A stretch of 64,000 nt of DNA from T3Sed10-241 sp036796255 (lineage in GTDB: Bacteria; Bacteroidota; Bacteroidia; Flavobacteriales_D; Cryomorphaceae): NCBI GenBank assembly GCA_036796255.1, contig DAIRDH010000004.1:1-64000 (forward strand), in the 5' to 3' direction. A program made the position numbers and the translations under genes. The notes under the pieces were generated by a model. That model worked only from the letters and a program-made list of their open reading frames with translations, searched no databases and was not told the DNA's origin. Positions 1 to 8,685 of this stretch are shown one piece after another (the stretch's first letter is position 1; each line of letters opens with the position of its first letter).

Positions 1-72
1 TAACTAAGCGCAGCGATCTCATCGACCGAAGGGAGATAACTAAGCGCAGCGATCTTATCGACCGAAGGGAGA
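1..72 (+). repeat. Tandem 36-base repeat, left end of island
   Basis: Two adjacent 36-base copies (1-36 and 37-72) differ at one base (position 20 versus 56). Each can fold through ATCTC...GAGAT arms. The array may extend left of the window. An inverted, slightly diverged copy lies at 2882-2924, so the family brackets the helicase and transposase genes. REP-like elements of this kind are typical partners of REP-associated tyrosine transposases; the link is inferred. Confidence 0.8.
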
Positions 73-193
73 TAATTGCTTTCCTTGCCCTTTCCTTTCT
101 GTAAAAAATGCCCCCTTATATCCTTTGCAAAATCAGCCCAATAGTCTATATTTACAATCATCAGATCATCACAACCATGATCAGTTGCTTGCC

Positions 194-1966
194 ATGGAGC
201 TAACCAGAGAACAACAGGACATCATACAATCGGCCGGGCACATCAAGATAAATGCCGTGGCGGGTTCGGGAAAGACCACCACCATCATTGAGTATGCCAA
301 GGCGCGCCCCCGTAAATGTAGGATACTCTACCTCGCCTTCAACAAGTCGGTGAAGCTTGAAGCCATCAAAAAATTTGAGCAGCAGGGACTGGACAATGTG
401 AAAGTGGAAACAACACACTCGCTGGCATTCAAGCACACTGTGGGGCGCTATGGATACCGCATAAATCCACATGGCTACAATACCCAGGCTATAGCCGAAA
501 TACTGGGCCTGCAAGGCAATGGCGAAAAGCACGCCGAATTCATCCTAGCCAACCATGTCAATAAATTCTGCGCCTATTTTTGTAACAGCGACAAAGCCAG
601 GATACAGGATCTGAATTATTTGGAAACCGTGAGCGATCCAAAAGCAAAGACCTTTGTATCGACCTTTTATACTTATATAGAAAAGCAAACCCGCCAGCTG
701 CTGGCGCGAATGGACAAGGGCGAAATTGAAATCACACACGACTTCTACCTTAAGAAATTTCAGTTGATGGAGCCTCAATTGCCCTATGACTACATCCTCT
801 TCGACGAAGGTCAGGATGCATCGGCGGCGATGCTCGACCTATTCCTCAAGCAAAAAGCCACCAAGGTGATTGTTGGCGATACGCATCAGCAAATATACGG
901 GTGGCGGTATGCGATTAATTCACTCGAAAACACAGATTTCAAAACTTACTACCTCTCCACAAGTTTCAGATTTGGGCAAGATATTGCAAGATTGGCAGTG
1001 GAGATACTGCAATGGAAAAGGGTGCTAAATATGGATGCGCCTGCGACCATTCATGGAAAGGGTAATGCCGAAAAAATCAAAACCAAGGCCGTAATAGCCC
1101 GCACCAATCTGGGCTTGCTTCTCAAAGCTATAGAATACGTAACGGAAAAGAAGAAGGTGAAGAAAATCTACTTCGAGGGCAATATCAACTCCTACACGTA
1201 TGCCGATGATGGTGCCTCCCTTTACGACGTGTTGCATTTGTACAATATGAGGCACAGCGCCATTAAGGATAAGCTAATACGGCAAATGAAGAACCTCGAA
1301 GAACTCGAAGAATACATTAAATTGACGGACGATGTACAGCTTGGTATGATGGTGGAAATAGTGCGGGAATACGGCAATGACATTCCCGGAATAATCAGGA
1401 GTATCAAAGCAAAACATATCGAAACCGATAATAAGGAAGAAGCTGAAATGATATTTTCGACGGTGCACCGCAGCAAGGGCATGGAGTACGATGCAATTCA
1501 AATTGTCAATGATTTCATAACTTTAGAGAAGCTGGAAAAGTACGCCATCGAGGCGAAAAGGATCACATCGGTGGGTGCAAAACTGAACGAGGAAATCAAC
1601 CTGCTTTACGTAGCACTAACCCGTGCCAAAAAGAGCATCCACCTCCCGGAAACACTTTTGCCGCAAGGCCTCCCAGCTTCGAAGCATATACACATCATGC
1701 GGGTGCCCAAAGAAGAGAAACCTCGCCTTGAATACGAACCAAAACCGCTCACCACTGTAGATTCTGCAAAGGCGTACAGTGTGGCAGAAGCGCGCAACAA
1801 GCACCACGGGGCATACATGCCATGGACCGAAGCGCTCGATGAAGAGCTCACAGTGATGTATTGTGAAGGCATCAATGCCAAAGACATGGCCAAACATTTC
1901 GGCCGCACCCGGGGCGCCATTCGCTCGAGAATAAAAAAGCTGGAACTGGAAGATATCTACGGATAG
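194..1966 (+). CDS. UvrD/Rep-type superfamily 1 helicase, FBH1-like, with C-terminal HTH tail
   Basis: Probable ATP-dependent 3'-5' DNA helicase of about 590 residues. Visible SF1A motifs are Walker A GSGKT (residues 24-28), motif II DEGQD (204-208), motif III VGDTHQQIYGWR, motif IV around STSFRFG, motif V STVHRSKGMEYD and motif VI NLLYVALTRAKKS. The compact N-terminus resembles FBH1-like helicases, which act in recombination control. The last 45 or so residues read like a small Myb/HTH DNA-binding module (KDMAKHFGRTRGAIRSRIKK), an uncommon addition that may target the helicase. The ATG at 194 is chosen because it begins the conserved LTREQQ segment 20 residues before Walker A; upstream in-frame starts are only TTG. 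It lies inside the inverted repeat pair together with a transposase. Confidence 0.85.
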   Translation: MELTREQQDIIQSAGHIKINAVAGSGKTTTIIEYAKARPRKCRILYLAFNKSVKLEAIKKFEQQGLDNVKVETTHSLAFKHTVGRYGYRINPHGYNTQAIAEILGLQGNGEKHAEFILANHVNKFCAYFCNSDKARIQDLNYLETVSDPKAKTFVSTFYTYIEKQTRQLLARMDKGEIEITHDFYLKKFQLMEPQLPYDYILFDEGQDASAAMLDLFLKQKATKVIVGDTHQQIYGWRYAINSLENTDFKTYYLSTSFRFGQDIARLAVEILQWKRVLNMDAPATIHGKGNAEKIKTKAVIARTNLGLLLKAIEYVTEKKKVKKIYFEGNINSYTYADDGASLYDVLHLYNMRHSAIKDKLIRQMKNLEELEEYIKLTDDVQLGMMVEIVREYGNDIPGIIRSIKAKHIETDNKEEAEMIFSTVHRSKGMEYDAIQIVNDFITLEKLEKYAIEAKRITSVGAKLNEEINLLYVALTRAKKSIHLPETLLPQGLPASKHIHIMRVPKEEKPRLEYEPKPLTTVDSAKAYSVAEARNKHHGAYMPWTEALDEELTVMYCEGINAKDMAKHFGRTRGAIRSRIKKLELEDIYG

Positions 1967-2129
1967 ATTTCAATTCTAAAGCCATGCATTTCCAAAATTG
2001 TATTTAGTAAGGAGACGGTCAATGTTTAACATCAGAGCTATTGCCCATTGCCCTATAATCGTACATTCCTTTTGAGATGGATGTGCCTTTTTTCAATAAT
2101 CAACAGGTGATTATCAATTATTGCATATT

Positions 2130-2290
2130 GTTTGTTGCCCTTTACCAATTGGCGAATTGGGTGAATTTGTCGTGATGCCGAATCTTTTGCATCGGATATT
2201 GGTATTGGGTAAACCGGGGGCGCAAACCCCCGGCCAAACCCGCCGCGGCAACTGGGGCAAAAAAATGGTATCGTCCATTATTTTTTCTAC
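2130..2290 (+). pseudogene. Decayed fragment of a REP-associated transposase
   Basis: Translation gives GEFVVMPNLLHRILVL, then GQTRRGNWGKKMVSSII, matching the HUH-region core of the intact neighbour at 2321-2845 (GAFVVMPNHVHGILVL, GQSRRGNQGKKTVSSII). The HxH metal-binding pair is lost (NLLHR) and both ends are missing. It is a tandem, degenerated partial copy of the same gene. Confidence 0.75.
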
Positions 2291-2320
2291 CTTCGGTATA
2301 TCCCTTTGTCATGCAGGCCA

Positions 2321-2845
2321 ATGACCAAATTCCAAAACAAATACCGCGTCGAAACCACCCGGGCGCAATGGTGGGATTACGGGTGGAACGGTGCGTATTT
2401 TATCACCATTTGCACCCAGGGCCGGGTGCATCATTTTGGGCATATTGAAAACAAAAAAATGATTCTGTCGCCGACGGGGACGATTGCGGACATTTTTTGG
2501 AAACAAATACCGAATCATTTTCCGTTTGTGGAATTGGGGGCGTTTGTCGTGATGCCGAACCATGTGCATGGGATATTGGTGTTGGATAAATCGGGGGATG
2601 GGTCGGGGCCTGTGGATACAGGGCATGCCCTGTATCTGCCACCCGGCCAATCCCGCCGTGGCAACCAGGGCAAAAAAACGGTTTCATCAATTATCGGTTC
2701 CTACAAATCGGCTGTTACGAAACAGGCCAACCGATTGGGTTTACCAAACGGATGGCAATCGCGGTTTCACGACCACATCATCCGCAATGATGCGCAATAC
2801 CAACGCATTTCAAATTACATTATCTGCAATCCGGAGAATTGGTAA
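2321..2845 (+). CDS. REP-associated tyrosine transposase (Y1_Tnp, HUH family)
   Basis: A member of the IS200-derived RAYT family, single-strand HUH nucleases that process REP hairpins. The N-terminal YFITICTQGR strand and the HUH-type motif PNHVHGI (His81 and His83) are present, followed by the SSIIGSYKSAVTK and FHDHIIRND helices and the family's terminal NYIICNPENW. The ATG at 2321 is used; a TTG five codons upstream is the only earlier start. The ORF stops right after NPENW, where relatives usually carry a further Lys and a few residues; codons after the TAA still read GDRFN, so the tail was probably lost to a point stop. REP-like repeats flank it, which fits the family. Confidence 0.85.
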   Translation: MTKFQNKYRVETTRAQWWDYGWNGAYFITICTQGRVHHFGHIENKKMILSPTGTIADIFWKQIPNHFPFVELGAFVVMPNHVHGILVLDKSGDGSGPVDTGHALYLPPGQSRRGNQGKKTVSSIIGSYKSAVTKQANRLGLPNGWQSRFHDHIIRNDAQYQRISNYIICNPENW

Positions 2846-2881
2846 GGGGACAGGTTTAATGGGGGGGGGGTAATTCAATAG

Positions 2882-2924
2882 GCAATTATCTCCCTGCGGT
2901 CGATGAGATCGCTAGCGCTAAGTT
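2882..2924 (-). repeat. Inverted copy of the left-end repeat
   Basis: Matches the reverse complement of 37-79 with two substitutions and small insertions near its right end. It lies 37 bases after the transposase stop, beyond a run of ten Gs (2861-2870). Together with 1-72 it forms inverted repeats around a 2.8 kb segment. Confidence 0.75.
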
Positions 2925-3070
2925 GGCAAGGGGCAACAGGCAAAGTGTGCCCTCTTGAAATAGGTTGACAGCGCACCTAACCAAATATTTACCTTCCATT
3001 TACACTGTTTTACGTTCTTTCATATTCAGGGGTAAAGGGCTGCCATACCTTGGCTGAAAAGATAGAACCC

Positions 3071-4219
3071 ATGACAAAATTCATCCTAATGGCTGCGCTG
3101 AAATGCAGTCTCTTGCTGTCGCTAAGCACCGCTTCCTGCTCCGGACAAAAAAGCGGGCAGGCAAAAGAAGAAGCCTCTGAAAAAGTCGAATTGTACCGCC
3201 ATTACGCCACACTGGCCGATGGCAGCTACACCCGCGACTTGTTCGAAAGGAACCGACCGGATCCTGATCCGCTCGAGTCTGCCTGGGATGTGCGGCTCTA
3301 CATCACCTCCATCGCCCAGCAGCGCAATGGCGACATGTGGTTTGGTACCCATGGCTACGGTGTGTTGCATTTCGCTGCCGATATGCTCACTTACCTCAAT
3401 CCCGATCAGGGCTTTATGGGCAGGCAAGTGCGGGAAATGTGCGAAGATGCCTACGGCAACATGTGGTTTGCCACCGCTGATGGGCTCATTTGCCATAAGG
3501 CTGGAGCCGACCTGCACAGTTTCACCCTATTTACCGAAAGGGAAGGCTTGCCCCATAAGGATGTGCGCAGCCTGGCCATCGATCAGCAAGGTGTGCTCTG
3601 GTTGGGCACGGCAAATGGGGCGGCCCGCATCGACCTGACGAAATGGGCAGGAGAGGGCCCTATTGACGTGCTTTCTGTTGCCCTTCCGGGAATTGATGCT
3701 GAACCGCAGCCTGAACGCGGCGGCACCATCCACAGCATCATGGAAGACCGCCAGGGCCGCATGTGGTTTGGCAGCAACCATGGAGCGCATGTATACGATG
3801 CCGAAGCGGAGAATCCCTGGCGGCAGCTGAGCACCCGCGATGGCCTCTGCGGCGATACGGTGCGCGATATCCTTGAAGACCATCAGGGACGGATGTGGTT
3901 TGCCACGCAAGACGATGGCGTGTGCCGCCTCGATGGAGCGCTGGGTCAAGGAAAGGGTGATTTCACATTTACCCGCATGGAAACCCAGGCGGGCCATAGG
4001 GGCAGAGAGGTGAGCCACTTGTACGAAGATGCGCGGCAGCGCTTATGGTTTACAGTAAATGGTGTGGGCACTTACAGCTACGAGGGCGATAAGCTTCGGC
4101 ACTATTTTGAGGCCCAAAGCTGCATCAGCCATACCTTCAGCAGTACCTTTCAGGACCAGAAAGGCTTTATTTGGTTTGGTGGTTGGCTGGGATTGTTTCG
4201 CTACCATGAACCTTGTTGA
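3071..4219 (+). CDS. Lipoprotein with seven-bladed Reg_prop beta-propeller
   Basis: Predicted secreted lipoprotein of about 382 residues. The signal sequence ends at lipobox TASC (Cys23). Seven W-F/L-G-type strands can be counted (DMWFGTHG, NMWFATAD, VLWLGTAN, RMWFGSNH, RMWFATQD, RLWFTVNG, FIWFGGWL), which makes a full two-component regulator propeller. In Bacteroidota this propeller is normally the periplasmic sensor half of hybrid histidine kinases; here it stands alone without kinase or TM segments. The ATG at 3071 is preferred over an upstream TTG because it starts the signal peptide. It converges with a membrane-bound winged-helix regulator, so a sensing partnership is possible but unproven. 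Confidence 0.85.
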   Translation: MTKFILMAALKCSLLLSLSTASCSGQKSGQAKEEASEKVELYRHYATLADGSYTRDLFERNRPDPDPLESAWDVRLYITSIAQQRNGDMWFGTHGYGVLHFAADMLTYLNPDQGFMGRQVREMCEDAYGNMWFATADGLICHKAGADLHSFTLFTEREGLPHKDVRSLAIDQQGVLWLGTANGAARIDLTKWAGEGPIDVLSVALPGIDAEPQPERGGTIHSIMEDRQGRMWFGSNHGAHVYDAEAENPWRQLSTRDGLCGDTVRDILEDHQGRMWFATQDDGVCRLDGALGQGKGDFTFTRMETQAGHRGREVSHLYEDARQRLWFTVNGVGTYSYEGDKLRHYFEAQSCISHTFSSTFQDQKGFIWFGGWLGLFRYHEPC

Positions 4220-4302
4220 GGACAGGAAATCCCCTCAAGGCAGCGACATGCCTAGAGATTGAGCAAGCCCGCTGGCAGGCTGAACCGCCCTTGCCGGCGG
4301 AA

Positions 4303-5193
4303 TTAAATTCGGGATGCGCCTTCGTCGATCACCACCAGCTTGTAGCCGACCCCGCGTATATTGGCAATGCGCACCCCGGGGTCGGCTTCGAGTTTTTTGC
4401 GCAGTTTGGAGATAAACACATCGAGGGTGCGGCCCACATAGTCGCCCTCATCGCCCCACACGGCGTGGAGGATGGCCTCGCGCTGCACCGTGCTGTTCAC
4501 CGCCGATTGCAGCAGCAGGAGCAACTCCGTTTCCTTGCCGGTGAGCACCTGACGGTCCTCACCACAGCGCAGCTCCATATTGCGCTTGTCGACCGTGTAC
4601 TTGCCTATGCGCACGGTATGGGCCTCATTTGCAGAAGCATTTCTTCTCTTGGCGCGGTACAGCGCAATGCCGCCAATGCCCGCAGCAATGAGGAGGGCCA
4701 GGGCGATAGACCAGTGCGCAGGCATGGAGGCCTTGTTGGTTGCTTCAGCGGGCAGCGCATCGTGCAGGGTGATGCAGACAAGGTAGCAATCGGGCGGCGG
4801 GATGCGGGAGGCACAGGGTATTTGCGTGGTGCCTTGTTCAGGGCTTATGGCGTAGCTGTACACCACCTCGCCACTGGCGCATTGGGCTACCTCTACCGTG
4901 TAGTTTTCAGAGAGCTGTTTGCCGCCCAACACTTCATCTATGGCAGTGGCCATATCGACAGGGTTGAACTCAAAATGGGTATCAAACGAGATTTTGTAGC
5001 GCTTGCCTTCCTGCACCACAGGCAATACCCGTGAGGTGGAGTCGCCGGTGCTGAGCAGCACGCGGTGCCCGATGCTGCGCATGGCCACCTGCACTTGCTG
5101 GGGTATGGGCTGGGCCATAAGGCTTCCGCCAAACAGGATAGAGACATAGAGTGCCAGCACCGTGCGGAAGGCTTGAAATGCGGAAAGGGTCAT
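4303..5193 (-). CDS. Membrane-integrated winged-helix regulator, reversed ToxR topology
   Basis: One-component transcription regulator of 296 residues. An N-terminal signal-like hydrophobic segment (ending near SLMAQ) precedes a 130-residue presumably periplasmic domain, a TM helix at about 161-180 followed by basic YRAKRR, then a cytoplasmic OmpR/PhoB-type winged helix at about 194-290 (GKYTVD, LTGKETELLLLL, VGRTLDVFISKLRKKL, NIRGVGYKLV). ToxR and CadC carry the DNA-binding domain at the N-terminus; here the order is inverted, an arrangement seen in other Bacteroidota. The periplasmic part has several cysteines (CASGE, PCAS, CYLVC) that could form disulfides. The signal sensed is unknown. 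Confidence 0.8.
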   Translation of the reverse strand: MTLSAFQAFRTVLALYVSILFGGSLMAQPIPQQVQVAMRSIGHRVLLSTGDSTSRVLPVVQEGKRYKISFDTHFEFNPVDMATAIDEVLGGKQLSENYTVEVAQCASGEVVYSYAISPEQGTTQIPCASRIPPPDCYLVCITLHDALPAEATNKASMPAHWSIALALLIAAGIGGIALYRAKRRNASANEAHTVRIGKYTVDKRNMELRCGEDRQVLTGKETELLLLLQSAVNSTVQREAILHAVWGDEGDYVGRTLDVFISKLRKKLEADPGVRIANIRGVGYKLVVIDEGASRI

Positions 5194-5302
5194 GCCCCAA
5201 ATTTAATGGATTGCCCCTTGCGATTCCAGATATTACGGGGTATTTACGTTAATTTACATTGGGTAAATTTTCAAGCAATAGCGCAAAGGTTCATTGGGGG
5301 CA

Positions 5303-6091
5303 TTACAACCCTACCACAAACCTGCCCAAAAAACCGCCGTTTCCGCGACCCAGCACGGTGTACACCCCTTTTGGGAAATCCTGAACATTGATCCTGGCCT
5401 TCGCGCCACGGAAAGAAGTGTCATACACCCGTCGGCCCAGAGCGTCGAATATCGAGATGTGGCCCAGGTTTTCGCTTTCGGTTTGCAAAATGACGTATTC
5501 CCGCGCGGGATTTGGGTATAGCTTCAAGCCCTGCCTATCCGCTTGCTGCACTGCCATAGGCTGCCCAAAATCCATGGCGTCGACCGATATCCAGGCCGTG
5601 CCCGGAACCAGGTCGCCCACCAGCGCCGATACCGTGATGCGCGCATGGGTGATCACAGGTTCGATTTGTTCCAATGGTATGGAAATTAGCTCATAATCTG
5701 GCATGCTGTCTGTTCCAAACCAATTTTCCGAATACATGGTTGTTTCCTCATTCATAAAATCGACTTTCACCGATACGCCTCCAAATGCCGTTGCCCACTT
5801 TGCGTAGAAGTTGAGCGCCTCCGGGATCGCGCCAATTTCGAACAGGGTAGAGGCCTCGCCATACAGACCAAGGGGATAGGGCTGCGCAGTAACCCGCATA
5901 GCATATTGGCCCTCAAACGCGTCCAAATCTGGGGAAACAGTGGTGTTTATTTCCGTATTGTCTGTGGTCCAATGTTCCGGGGCCTCCACTCCGTCAACAA
6001 CATTCCAATTTTCAAAATTGCCGGTGGGCACGCTTTGGGCTGCCACGAAGAGGGGCTTGCATACAATAAGACAAAGCAGGAGGTGCTTCAT
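5303..6091 (-). CDS. Secreted protein with T9SS type A sorting domain
   Basis: 262 residues. An N-terminal signal peptide (MKHLLLCLIVCKPLFVAAQ) is followed by a beta-rich domain of about 165 residues, starting GNFENWN and reading like the carbohydrate-binding-like modules of Bacteroidota secreted proteins. The C-terminal 75 residues are a classical Por secretion tail: LKLYPNPAREYVIL, ISIFDALGRRVYD, DFPKGVYTVL and the final strand. It should cross the outer membrane by T9SS and be released or anchored. The specific function of the N-terminal domain is not recognised. Confidence 0.8.
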   Translation of the reverse strand: MKHLLLCLIVCKPLFVAAQSVPTGNFENWNVVDGVEAPEHWTTDNTEINTTVSPDLDAFEGQYAMRVTAQPYPLGLYGEASTLFEIGAIPEALNFYAKWATAFGGVSVKVDFMNEETTMYSENWFGTDSMPDYELISIPLEQIEPVITHARITVSALVGDLVPGTAWISVDAMDFGQPMAVQQADRQGLKLYPNPAREYVILQTESENLGHISIFDALGRRVYDTSFRGAKARINVQDFPKGVYTVLGRGNGGFLGRFVVGL

Positions 6092-6150
6092 GTTTTTAAT
6101 TTAATGATGTAAGCAGGGAGAGAATGCTTGCATAAGCTTTCGTACCCACT

Positions 6151-6281
6151 GCGCTGGGCATGTGCCCTACACCGATGCGCTGGGCATGCGCCCTGCGCCT
6201 GTACCACTGTGATTTTTCATCTTAACTACCCCCTGCACTGGGCATGCGCCCTGCCCATGTACACTGTGGTTTCTCATCTTA
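6151..6281. repeat. Intergenic GGGCATGCGCCC-type repeats, three copies
   Basis: Three direct copies start near 6151, 6177 and 6234. Copies two and three share about 48 bases (CTGGGCATGCGCCCTGC, then a T-rich tail ending TCATCTTAA). The GGGC-ATGC-GCCC core can form a short hairpin. A related element is duplicated at 8686-8878, on the other side of the subtilase gene. The open frame through this stretch is repeat-derived and not called. Confidence 0.7.
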
Positions 6282-6431
6282 AACATCTTAGACTCCGTTG
6301 GCCAAGTTTGGAAGCAAAAAGCGCACATTGTTCAATGCATTGCCGAGTTGATGGATGTAGGCATCACACTTTTTTCTAAACTTGAGGAATTTAAACTATT
6401 TTCAAACAATGCATGATGCTAACCAAGACTT

Positions 6432-6596
6432 ATGAAGTAGTATTTATTCATCCTCGCTCTCCTCACTGCTTGCAATGGCCTCTTCGCCCAGGCAAAGATC
6501 AATGCTCCGGGCAAATTTTTCCTCAAGAAACTTAATGACCTGCCCGAGCAAACGAGGCCGGATGCAACCTTCATCCGAGATTATGCCCTGATCCGT
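6432..6596 (+). other. Interrupted signal peptide and propeptide start of the subtilase
   Basis: Reading in the frame of the downstream protease gives ATG AAG TAG and then an uninterrupted signal peptide, YLFILALLTACNGLFAQ, continuing through KINAPGKFFLKKLNDLPEQ into the annotated protease. The natural start is therefore almost certainly 6432 with a stop at codon 3. Either the read contains an error, the gene carries an amber mutation, or the stop is read through. Confidence 0.8.
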
Positions 6597-8636
6597 ATGA
6601 ATGGTGAGTACCACATTGGCGTGCTCGGCATGGTCGATGAAGACCTTATCGACACCGCCCAGCTCGAGTCGCTCGATGTGATCAACAGGACCCAACTTGG
6701 CAATATCTGGACCTTCAGGGTGCCATTGCGTAGTGTAAACTCCTTTACAGAAGTGCCTGGCTTAAAGTATCTGGAAATTGGAAACAAGGTAGCGCCCCTC
6801 CTGAATGAGAATGTAGCCGATGCGAGGGTCGACAGTGTGCATCTGGGACTGGGTGGATTGAGCCAGGCTTATAAAGGTGAAGGTGTGGTGATAGGAATTA
6901 TCGATTGGGGCTTTGACTACACCCACCCTGTTTTTTACAATGAAGACCTTACGGAACTTAGGCTGGTGCGGGCATGGGACCAAAATAAAATTGCAGGCAC
7001 GCCTCCGGCAGGATTTGATTACGGCGCTGAATATTCAAGCCTTGAAGAGTTTTTTGCCATAAGGCATGATACCGTTACATTATTTGGCCTCACCTCGCAT
7101 GGTACACACGTGGCCGGCATTGCCGGTGGTTCAGGTGGTGGACCTGATGCTGTGTTTTCTGTACCGGGCGATCCTGAAGCGCGTTTTGTGGGCGCTGCGC
7201 CCGAAGCAGAGCTCATTTTCGTTACCCAGCGTTGGGACGCCGCCTCGATGGCTGATGGCTTGCAGTACATCAGAAACTATGCCGAATCGGTGGGCAAACC
7301 CTTGGTTGTCAATATGAGTTTTGGCGCATACGAGGGCCCACACGATGGCTCTTCCCTTCGGAGTGTGGGCATCGACAACTTCGTAGGTCCGGGCCGAGTT
7401 GTTGTGTCCAGCGCGGGCAACGAAGGCAACAATGATTTTCACCTCGACCGCAATTTTACAGTAAACCCCGATACCCTTATCACTGTGGTCAATTACCATC
7501 CCTTGGTAGACTGGGGACAGGGGCTCATCATTTGGGGCTCACCCAATAGCGACTTTTCAGTGTCGGTAGCCTTGGTCGGAGATGATAATGTGGAGGTATT
7601 TCGCACGCCTCTTTACGCTTCACAAGACGACAATCAGGTGGACAGCATCTTCGAAGTGGGCGATGTAAATTTTCACTTTCGCGTTCAAACCACAGCTGCC
7701 TTTACGGAAAATAACATGCCTAACATCAACCTTGACATGAGCAATACCACTGGACTTAAGACGGTACTGCGCCTCATCTCAAGTGACAGTCATGTGCACA
7801 TGTGGAGCGTAGGCCGCATGGAAGAGTACTATGATTGGGGCTGGCATCTGGGCCAAAACTACCCTGGCGCCGTGCCGGGCAACAACGCATACGGTGTACT
7901 CGAACCTGCCGTGAGCAACAAAGCTATCGCTGTAGGCGCCTACAGAGCTGAGCGCCTGCAGCCTAATGGCAACTGGATCTTTGGTGGTTTGGCCAACTTC
8001 TCAAGCCGTGGCCCCTCTGTGGATGGGCGCACCAAGCCAGATATCACCTCAGGCGGCGTCAATGTATGGTCGGCAGTGAGCACCGCCGAGGCCCCAGCTC
8101 AGCACCCATTGGAGCACAATGGCATTACCTACCACTTTCAAGAGTACTCAGGCACATCCATGTCAGGCCCGATGGTGGCCGGGATTGTGGCGCTGATGCT
8201 TCAGGAAAGACCCGACCTCAGCGCCGATGAGGCCAAAGAAATCCTCAAAAGCACTGCACGCGAGGACTGGGCTACTGGAGTGCTGCCCCTGAATGGCAGC
8301 AATGACTGGGGCTGGGGCAAGGCAAATGCTCTGGCCGCCCTCCTCGCAACAGAAGTACTCTCAGCCAATGAAAGCGCGAAGCTCGACAACAGCTTTGTTC
8401 GCGCATTTCCCAATCCCACCGCCGATGTGCTCAACCTGCAACTCGACGTCGCCTCTGCGGGAAATACGCAGATACGCGTATTCGACTTGACCGGTAAAAT
8501 GGTGCGGCAGCAGCACTTCAATGCTGAGGGCGCGCAGCTTTCGGTGAGCCTGGGAGACCTGCCCGCCGGACTGTACCTCATAGCTATAGAAAACGGTGAT
8601 AGGGCAGCCTTTAGGAAAGTGATGGTTTCGAAATGA
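6597..8636 (+). CDS. Subtilisin-like S8 serine protease with T9SS sorting domain
   Basis: Secreted peptidase S8 of at least 679 residues. The catalytic Asp lies in GIIDWGFDYTHP, the His in SHGTHVAG, the oxyanion Asn in SSAGNEGN and the Ser in SGTSMSGPMVAG. An insertion of roughly 120 residues between Asn and Ser (from about VNYHPLVDWG onward) resembles the beta-jelly insertions of Bacteroidota subtilases. The last 75 residues are a type A sorting domain (VRAFPNPTADVLNL, IRVFDLTGKMVRQ, LPAGLYLIAI). The ATG at 6597 is the first usable start, but it lacks a signal peptide because an in-frame TAG cuts the real N-terminus (see 6432-6596). Without suppression or correction the product would not be exported and is functionally a pseudogene. 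Confidence 0.85.
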   Translation: MNGEYHIGVLGMVDEDLIDTAQLESLDVINRTQLGNIWTFRVPLRSVNSFTEVPGLKYLEIGNKVAPLLNENVADARVDSVHLGLGGLSQAYKGEGVVIGIIDWGFDYTHPVFYNEDLTELRLVRAWDQNKIAGTPPAGFDYGAEYSSLEEFFAIRHDTVTLFGLTSHGTHVAGIAGGSGGGPDAVFSVPGDPEARFVGAAPEAELIFVTQRWDAASMADGLQYIRNYAESVGKPLVVNMSFGAYEGPHDGSSLRSVGIDNFVGPGRVVVSSAGNEGNNDFHLDRNFTVNPDTLITVVNYHPLVDWGQGLIIWGSPNSDFSVSVALVGDDNVEVFRTPLYASQDDNQVDSIFEVGDVNFHFRVQTTAAFTENNMPNINLDMSNTTGLKTVLRLISSDSHVHMWSVGRMEEYYDWGWHLGQNYPGAVPGNNAYGVLEPAVSNKAIAVGAYRAERLQPNGNWIFGGLANFSSRGPSVDGRTKPDITSGGVNVWSAVSTAEAPAQHPLEHNGITYHFQEYSGTSMSGPMVAGIVALMLQERPDLSADEAKEILKSTAREDWATGVLPLNGSNDWGWGKANALAALLATEVLSANESAKLDNSFVRAFPNPTADVLNLQLDVASAGNTQIRVFDLTGKMVRQQHFNAEGAQLSVSLGDLPAGLYLIAIENGDRAAFRKVMVSK

Positions 8637-8685
8637 GTTGTGCTGGGTAAATTTGAGAGGTTGATGTCAGCTCCGTATGCTACCC

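Noticed and set aside
4213..5034. Long plus-strand frame opposite the winged-helix regulator
   Set aside because: Antisense shadow of a clearly recognisable gene, with no family features.
6128..6379. Plus-strand frame of 83 codons
   Set aside because: It is made of the GGGCATGCGCCC repeats and has no conserved features.
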